From Opitutaceae bacterium (GTDB lineage: Bacteria; Verrucomicrobiota; Verrucomicrobiia; Opitutales; Opitutaceae): DNA of 57,372 nt. The translations under genes and the position numbers were made by a program. The notes under the pieces are model-generated. The model saw only the letters and a list, made by a program, of their open reading frames with translations. It ran no database searches and was not told the DNA's origin. Below, piece after piece: positions 52,805 to 57,372 of this stretch (positions are counted from its first letter, which is position 1; each line of letters opens with the position of its first letter). Location of the stretch: assembly GCA_014879845.1 (NCBI GenBank), contig JACSRI010000058.1, positions 1 through 57,372 of the forward strand, read 5' to 3'.

Positions 52805-54022
52805 TCAGTCGTCGTAGGGTAGGGCGTTCTTCGGCTCGTAGATGACTCCGCGGGCGATGCCCTCGGCATAGGTGAGGCCTCGGGCATAGGCGCGCACGGC
52901 GTCATCGGAGTCGCCCTCCGCATCGTCGAGGTGCAGGTCGCCGACCACGGCGGCCCCGACGCGCGGCGAGTTGCGCTTGGTTTCGATCGCGGCGGCGAAG
53001 TCGCCGAGCTCGGCCTGCGCCGCCGCGAGCGTATCGATCCAGGCACTTCGCGGCGCGAGCGCGACCAGGCGCGAGGCTATGGCCCGCGCCTCGGCGGCGT
53101 CGCGATGGCCGGGATCGGGGCAGGTCGCGAGAAACCACCCGAGGGCATTGGCGGCTTCGAGGTCGGTCGGATCGGCGGCCACGGCCGCGCGGTGGGCGGC
53201 GAGGGCTTCGTCGTGGCGACGGTGACGCTCGTGCCAGTGCGCGATGTTGCGGTGCCAGGTGCTGAAGACGCGCGTCCGCGGCATGTCGGCGAGCCAGCCG
53301 AGGAGCATGCGCCCGTCCTCGGTGACGCCACATTCGGTGACATAGTGGGCGTCGTCGAACGCGGCGCCGAGGTTTGGATCCCAGTTGCGCCGGATCGTGG
53401 GCGACGACCAGCGCACGAACATGTGGTTGGGCACGCACACGAGGACGACCGGGAAACCCAGGCGCTCGGCCGCGGCCAGGTAGAAGACGCCCGCGACATC
53501 GCAGTCGACGACGTGTAAGGTGCTGCCGGCGCCGTGGAACCGAGCGAGGGTCTCGGCGCGGCGCCGGTTCTCGAGGTGCTTGAGCGCGCGTTCGAGGTCG
53601 GCTCGCGTGAGCGTGCGGGGCTCGAGTGCCTGATGCAGCAATTCGACGAGGCCCGTGGGCGGAAAGAGGTAACCACGGTCGACGAGCGCACGGTCGACGG
53701 TGCGGAAAAAGCGCGTGGCCCGCTGGCCCTCGGACTCGCTTGACGCGGGCTCGGGCGTCGAGGCGCGATAGCGCGTCACCGCGAGGTCGACGGTCGCGAG
53801 CAGTTCCGCGTGGTGTCGGATCGACGCGTCACCCATGCGCTCCAGCGCGAGCAGGCTCTCGGCGATCGTCGGCTGCTGCGCGGACGCGACACCGTCCGCG
53901 GCCGGGGACGACAGGGCCGGCGGGCGCGGGTGTGGCGGGGCCCGGCACGCCGCGGCGAAAGCAAAGCCGGCGGCCAGCGAACCGGTCGCGATCGGACGGG
54001 CCAGTGGAGTCAAGACGCGCAC
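52805..54022 (-). CDS. Lipoprotein with transglutaminase-like fold and TPR repeats
   Basis: This protein of about 405 residues has a lipoprotein-type N-terminus (ATGSLAAGFAFAAAC). An SirB1/transglutaminase-like region follows, with STLHVVDCDVAGVFYLAAAE and CVPNHMFVRW, offering candidate catalytic Cys and His. Then come TPR-like helices (HDEALAAHRAAVAADPTDLEAANALG). Peptidase or crosslinking activity is possible but not shown. The start is uncertain: GTG at 54022 is the first that places the signal peptide correctly; no in-frame ATG lies nearby. Confidence 0.65.
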   Translation of the reverse strand: MRVLTPLARPIATGSLAAGFAFAAACRAPPHPRPPALSSPAADGVASAQQPTIAESLLALERMGDASIRHHAELLATVDLAVTRYRASTPEPASSESEGQRATRFFRTVDRALVDRGYLFPPTGLVELLHQALEPRTLTRADLERALKHLENRRRAETLARFHGAGSTLHVVDCDVAGVFYLAAAERLGFPVVLVCVPNHMFVRWSSPTIRRNWDPNLGAAFDDAHYVTECGVTEDGRMLLGWLADMPRTRVFSTWHRNIAHWHERHRRHDEALAAHRAAVAADPTDLEAANALGWFLATCPDPGHRDAAEARAIASRLVALAPRSAWIDTLAAAQAELGDFAAAIETKRNSPRVGAAVVGDLHLDDAEGDSDDAVRAYARGLTYAEGIARGVIYEPKNALPYDD

Positions 54023-54098
54023 GAGTGGGGCAACAGGGATGACGCACGCGATGGCGATATCTTGGGCCGATATGTCTGCCGCGCGCGGCGATGTGCGC

Positions 54099-54590
54099 TC
54101 AGCGGGCCGGCGCCCATTCGCGGAGGAACGCGAGGACCTTCTGCGGATCGTGCGCCGGGCCGTCCTCAAGTGCGCCCGTTTCCTGGGTGGTGAGCGGCGC
54201 TCCCGCCGCGTCGAGCACGACCAGGACGGGCAGCCCCTGCTTGGTTGGCTCACCATAACGGAGGTCGACGTCCTTGTTGTGGCCCTTGTTCACGTCGACG
54301 AGAACCACAACGTAGCTTCTCTCGAGCTCCGCAGCGATGGAGGTGTCGGTGCGGAAGAGTTGATGGAGCTTGTGGCACCAAGGGCACCAGTTCGCACCGA
54401 ACTGCAGGAGCACCCGCTTGTCGGCCGCCTTGGCCGTGGCCAGCGCCGCGGCGATCTCAGCCGAGGCGTCGGCCTTCTCGTCGTAGATGACGGCGGCGGG
54501 TCTCTCCGCGCGCACTGGGGCGGGCAGGGCGCTCGCGACGAGGGTAGCGAGGACGAGTGCGTGCAGGGGGCGAAGACGGGGCAGATTCAT
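54099..54590 (-). CDS. Periplasmic thioredoxin-like protein
   Basis: This 163-residue protein has a signal peptide (LHALVLATLVASALPAPVRA) and a thioredoxin fold with the active site WCPWC in QFGANWCPWCHKLH and a cis-Pro in KQGLPVLVVLD. It should act in disulfide exchange in the periplasm. The beta-helix gene ends six bases upstream, so the two are probably one operon. Confidence 0.88.
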   Translation of the reverse strand: MNLPRLRPLHALVLATLVASALPAPVRAERPAAVIYDEKADASAEIAAALATAKAADKRVLLQFGANWCPWCHKLHQLFRTDTSIAAELERSYVVVLVDVNKGHNKDVDLRYGEPTKQGLPVLVVLDAAGAPLTTQETGALEDGPAHDPQKVLAFLREWAPAR

Positions 54591-54596
54591 GGAAAG

Positions 54597-55724
54597 TCAG
54601 GGGGCCGCGGCCCGTCTATACCAGTCCTGCGGCCGATTCGGATTCGGCCCCGGATCGCGCTCCGCAAACGGCATCTCCGACGGCCCCAGGGCGCCCAGGC
54701 CGCAGCGTTCGATCGTGTTGTGGTGGAGCACGGCGGCGAACGCACCCGGGCCGTGGTCGTAGGCGTTGAAGGCGATGCCGAATTGCGCGCAGTCGTGTAT
54801 CACGTTTTCCACCACATGGCCACCGGCGGTCGAGATTTTGATGCCACTGGCCCACCGGCCCAGGCGCACGTCATGGATGCGGTTGCGCTCGATCCAGATG
54901 TCGGGATCCTCGCCGGGCCGGAAGGTGCGATCGGCGGCCTCGCAGCTGATGGCCGCCTCGTTGTGCTGCGTCGCGGTGCCCGGTTCGATGTCGTGGATGT
55001 GGTTGTTCCGGATCGTCACGTGATACACGCGGGACTTCAGGTTGATCGCCTCGGAGTGGCGCGTGTGGTGGATCTCGTTGCCTTCGATCCAGACGTGCTC
55101 GACAAATTCGAACGGCGGGTTGCCCATGCCGAGGTAGATCCCTTCGGCCCACTGCGGCTCGGTGTGCCCGGTGTCGGAAATCGTGCAGCCGATGATGTCG
55201 ACGTGATGCGATGCCCCGCGGATATGGATCGCCTCCTGACCGGTGTTCTGGATCTCGAGGTCGAGGAGCAGGATGTGATCGACGTTCGTCGCGTAGATCG
55301 GCTGGTTGCTCCCTTCCAGGGTCAGGCCCTCGAGGACCAGGAAACTCACGTCGGTAAGCTTGGCGAGATAGCCTGTGTAGCTACCGCGACGGATCACCGG
55401 ACGGGCGCCCGGTGCCGCGCGGACGATCAGCGGCTTTTCGGCGGAGAACCGGCGTCCGCTCAGCGCGAAGCCCGCGTAGTCGCCCGTCCCGAGCACGAGG
55501 ACGTCGCCGCCGGTCGCGCGATCGAGGTGCGCCTGAAGGTCGGCGCCGGCAGCGAGCTCGATCACCGAGCCCCGTGCGAACGATAGGAACACGACGCCAA
55601 GCGCGAGCAGCGCGATGGCGATGCATGAAACGGTCCGACGGTGAGGCGGCGCCGACGAAAGCACGCGGGGAGTATCTCGGACCGGGCGCGCGAGGTTAAG
55701 CGGAAAGAAGCGAGGCGGCCGCAT
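54597..55724 (-). CDS. Right-handed parallel beta-helix protein, anchored or exported
   Basis: This 375-residue protein has one N-terminal hydrophobic segment (CIAIALLALGVVFLSFARG). It then has pectate-lyase-like parallel beta-helix coils, with repeated short strands and Asn/His turns (EGNEIHHTRHSEAINLKSR, RNNHIHDIEPGTATQHNEA, ERNRIHDVRLGRWASGIKI). Such proteins bind or cleave polysaccharides. No clear catalytic residue set is assigned. The start at 55724 lies just before the divergent hydrolase and is uncertain. Confidence 0.75.
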   Translation of the reverse strand: MRPPRFFPLNLARPVRDTPRVLSSAPPHRRTVSCIAIALLALGVVFLSFARGSVIELAAGADLQAHLDRATGGDVLVLGTGDYAGFALSGRRFSAEKPLIVRAAPGARPVIRRGSYTGYLAKLTDVSFLVLEGLTLEGSNQPIYATNVDHILLLDLEIQNTGQEAIHIRGASHHVDIIGCTISDTGHTEPQWAEGIYLGMGNPPFEFVEHVWIEGNEIHHTRHSEAINLKSRVYHVTIRNNHIHDIEPGTATQHNEAAISCEAADRTFRPGEDPDIWIERNRIHDVRLGRWASGIKISTAGGHVVENVIHDCAQFGIAFNAYDHGPGAFAAVLHHNTIERCGLGALGPSEMPFAERDPGPNPNRPQDWYRRAAAP

Positions 55725-55821
55725 GCCGTTCCGCCGATCCAGCGCAGGCACGGGAGGCACCGTGCGTGCCGGGGACGCCGCCGCCATTGCACCGGACGTG
55801 GCGCGGTGCTTGGCTGCGGTG

Positions 55822-56892
55822 ATGAACTCGTCGGCGTGCGATCATCGGACTCGAAGCGGAGGGGCGGCGAGACTCGCGCTCGGCGTGATCCTCGTCTTCG
55901 GCGTGGTGTGGGTGGTGGGGGCCGAGCCGCCTCAGACTCGCCCCTGGCAGAGCCGGGCAGACAGTCCGCCGCGCAAGGTCCGGATCGCGACCGTCATGGC
56001 GGGTCTGTCCGGTCCGCTCGCGGCCCGCCTCGACACGGTGGAGCGCCTCATGGACGACGCGGCGGAGGCTGCCCCGGCGAGGTCCGACGGGCCGCGGCTC
56101 GACCTCATCGTGTTACCGGAGTTTGCCATCGCGCGCGTGGACTCGCCCGCCGCGGCGGAGCGTGCGGTCGATCTCGACGGTCCCGTGCGCGAGCGGCTTG
56201 GCGCCAAGGCGGCCGGACACCGGACCTGGCTGATCGCCCCGATGACACTGCGGGAGTCCGGGCGTGGCGGCCGCGTAAGCAATGCCGCCGTCCTCTTCGA
56301 TCGATCCGGGCAGGTCGCCGGGATCTATCGCAAGGTGCATCCGATCGAGGATGCGCCCGGGGTCCACGAGGGCGGCGTGATCCAGGGGGATGCGTATCCG
56401 GTATTTGAGTGCGACTTCGGGCGACTGGGCATCCTCATCTGCTGGGACATGGGTTACGACGAGGCCTGGGCCGCGCTGGCCGCCGGCGGCGCGGAGGTCG
56501 TCGCCCTGCCGAGCGCATCGCCGCAGACGCTGCGGCCATCGGCGGCGGCGCTGCGGCATCGCTACTACGTCGTCACGAGCACGCCGCGTGACAACGTCTC
56601 GATCTTTGATCCCATCGGCCGCACCGTCGCGCAGCGGACCGCGGCTGGCGCGCTCGTCCACGAGATCGACCTCGCCTATGCGATCCTCCACTGGAGTGAG
56701 GGCTTGCACGAGGGGCGGGCGTTGCGGGAGCGATTTGGAGAAAGCGCCGTGGGCGGCGACTATTCGACGCGCGAGGACACGGGCGTGTTCTGGTCGAACG
56801 ATCCGCGCCGCACGATCGGCTCGATGATCGGCGAACTAGGCCTGCGCGAGATGCCGGAGATGATCGAGCAGATGGCGCGGCGGCAACCGTGA
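55822..56892 (+). CDS. Exported carbon-nitrogen hydrolase (nitrilase superfamily)
   Basis: This 356-residue protein has an N-terminal hydrophobic segment (RLALGVILVFGVVWVVGAE) and the nitrilase catalytic triad: Glu in IVLPEFAIA, Lys in GIYRKVHPIED and Cys in GILICWDMGYDEAW. It should cleave an amide or nitrile C-N bond. An exported or membrane-anchored form is unusual for the family but matches LnT-like members. Start at the ATG 55822; the frame opens at 55723. The substrate is unknown. Confidence 0.85.
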   Translation: MNSSACDHRTRSGGAARLALGVILVFGVVWVVGAEPPQTRPWQSRADSPPRKVRIATVMAGLSGPLAARLDTVERLMDDAAEAAPARSDGPRLDLIVLPEFAIARVDSPAAAERAVDLDGPVRERLGAKAAGHRTWLIAPMTLRESGRGGRVSNAAVLFDRSGQVAGIYRKVHPIEDAPGVHEGGVIQGDAYPVFECDFGRLGILICWDMGYDEAWAALAAGGAEVVALPSASPQTLRPSAAALRHRYYVVTSTPRDNVSIFDPIGRTVAQRTAAGALVHEIDLAYAILHWSEGLHEGRALRERFGESAVGGDYSTREDTGVFWSNDPRRTIGSMIGELGLREMPEMIEQMARRQP

Positions 56893-56907
56893 CGGCCGCC
56901 CCGCGCC

Positions 56908-57372
56908 TCACTCGCGCACGGGTATGCCGGCGGCCGCGAGATGGCGCTTGGCCTGCGGGATCGTGAACGTGCCGAAGTGGAAGATCGAGGCGGCGAGCAC
57001 GGCGCTCGCGCCGCCCTCCTTGAGCACGTCGACCATGTGGTCGAGGGTGCCGGCACCGCCCGAGGCGATGACCGGGACCTCGACCGCGTCGCTGATGCGG
57101 CGGTTGAGCGCGATGTCGTAGCCGGCCTGCGTGCCGTCGCGATCCATGCTCGTGAGCAGGATCTCACCCGCGCCGAGCGAGACGCCGCGGCGCGCCCACT
57201 CGATGGCGTCGATGCCCGTGGACTTGCGTCCCCCGTGTGAATACACCTCCCAGCGCTCCTCGCCGGGCACGCGGCGCGCGTCGATGGCGAGCACGATGCA
57301 CTGGTTGCCGAACTTGCGCGCGGCGTCGCGGATCAGGTCGGGGCTGGCGATGGCGGCTGTGTTGAGGCTCAC
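56908..57372 (-). CDS. hisF: Imidazole glycerol phosphate synthase cyclase subunit HisF, C-terminal part
   Basis: The 154 residues seen match the second half of HisF, the TIM-barrel subunit that closes the imidazole ring in histidine synthesis. Features are [18 protein letters not shown] with the catalytic Asp, [15 protein letters not shown] and [13 protein letters not shown]. The N-terminal ~95 residues lie beyond the window, so the coordinates end at the edge and the apparent start at 57372 is not real. The gene converges with the nitrilase-family gene. Confidence 0.93.
   Translation of the reverse strand: MSLNTAAIASPDLIRDAARKFGNQCIVLAIDARRVPGEERWEVYSHGGRKSTGIDAIEWARRGVSLGAGEILLTSMDRDGTQAGYDIALNRRISDAVEVPVIASGGAGTLDHMVDVLKEGGASAVLAASIFHFGTFTIPQAKRHLAAAGIPVRE

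Overview
The window is a GC-rich, gene-dense chromosomal segment from a Gram-negative bacterium. It most resembles Verrucomicrobiota, probably the Opitutales/Opitutaceae. This placement is inference from a combination of traits: a tandem double-length UvrA, a free-standing SWIB protein, DUF5069, DUF6807 (PmoA-like) and DUF6268 proteins, a sigma factor overlapping a YfbK-type von Willebrand protein, a MASE1 hybrid kinase, and KdsB and outer-membrane proteins that indicate LPS. No rRNA, tRNA, insertion sequence, phage gene or CRISPR array was seen. It reads as a core chromosome with some accessory metabolism.

Layout. 1-1471 (minus): an ECF-like sigma factor translationally coupled to a membrane-anchored von Willebrand protein cut by the window edge. 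1586-2593: exported DUF6807 protein. 2653-6104: MacA-MacB efflux operon (adaptor, ATPase, permease). 6260-6864: SWIB protein and a small unknown protein converging on a strong bidirectional terminator. 7022-12636: a Ski2-like helicase with a cysteine cluster, then a 998-residue exported coiled-coil protein whose two ends carry similar small domains. 12644-15580: MASE1 hybrid histidine kinase. 15680-20004: cytochrome c lipoprotein, then an AGE-family 2-epimerase and GH130 phosphorylase with a convergent sugar transporter, which together look like a mannobiose-to-mannose-1-phosphate route. 20122-25270: small anchored protein, sterol-desaturase-like hydroxylase, DUF6268 outer-membrane barrel, a fused TIM-barrel isomerase/Gfo-Idh-MocA oxidoreductase and a YwaF-type membrane protein. 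25305-30226: M48 metalloprotease, DUF4190 and DUF5069 proteins, a four-repeat DUF4214-like protein and a SYLF protein. 30360-38097 (minus): tandem uvrA preceded by a LexA-like box, yacG, iron-type alcohol dehydrogenase and ABM monooxygenase.

38259-41048: TatD nuclease, HPr, kdsB and pcm. 41073-46669 (minus): leuS, a small anchored protein and a second hybrid kinase. 46684-51410: HtrA-type lipoprotein protease, its catalytically dead paralogue, riboflavin synthase and a family-4-like uracil-DNA glycosylase lacking two of the usual four cluster cysteines. 51442-55724 (minus): an envelope block with a small membrane protein, secretin-N-like protein, transglutaminase-like/TPR lipoprotein, periplasmic thioredoxin and parallel beta-helix protein. 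55822-56892: nitrilase-family hydrolase. 56908-57372: the C-terminal part of hisF.

Most start codons that were checked lack a recognisable Shine-Dalgarno sequence; the sigma factor and the 71-residue protein are clear exceptions. The strongest leads are the duplicated end-domains of the coiled-coil protein, the isomerase/oxidoreductase fusion, the glycosylase with missing cluster cysteines, the helicase cysteine motif, the protease/pseudoprotease pair and the LexA-like box before uvrA.
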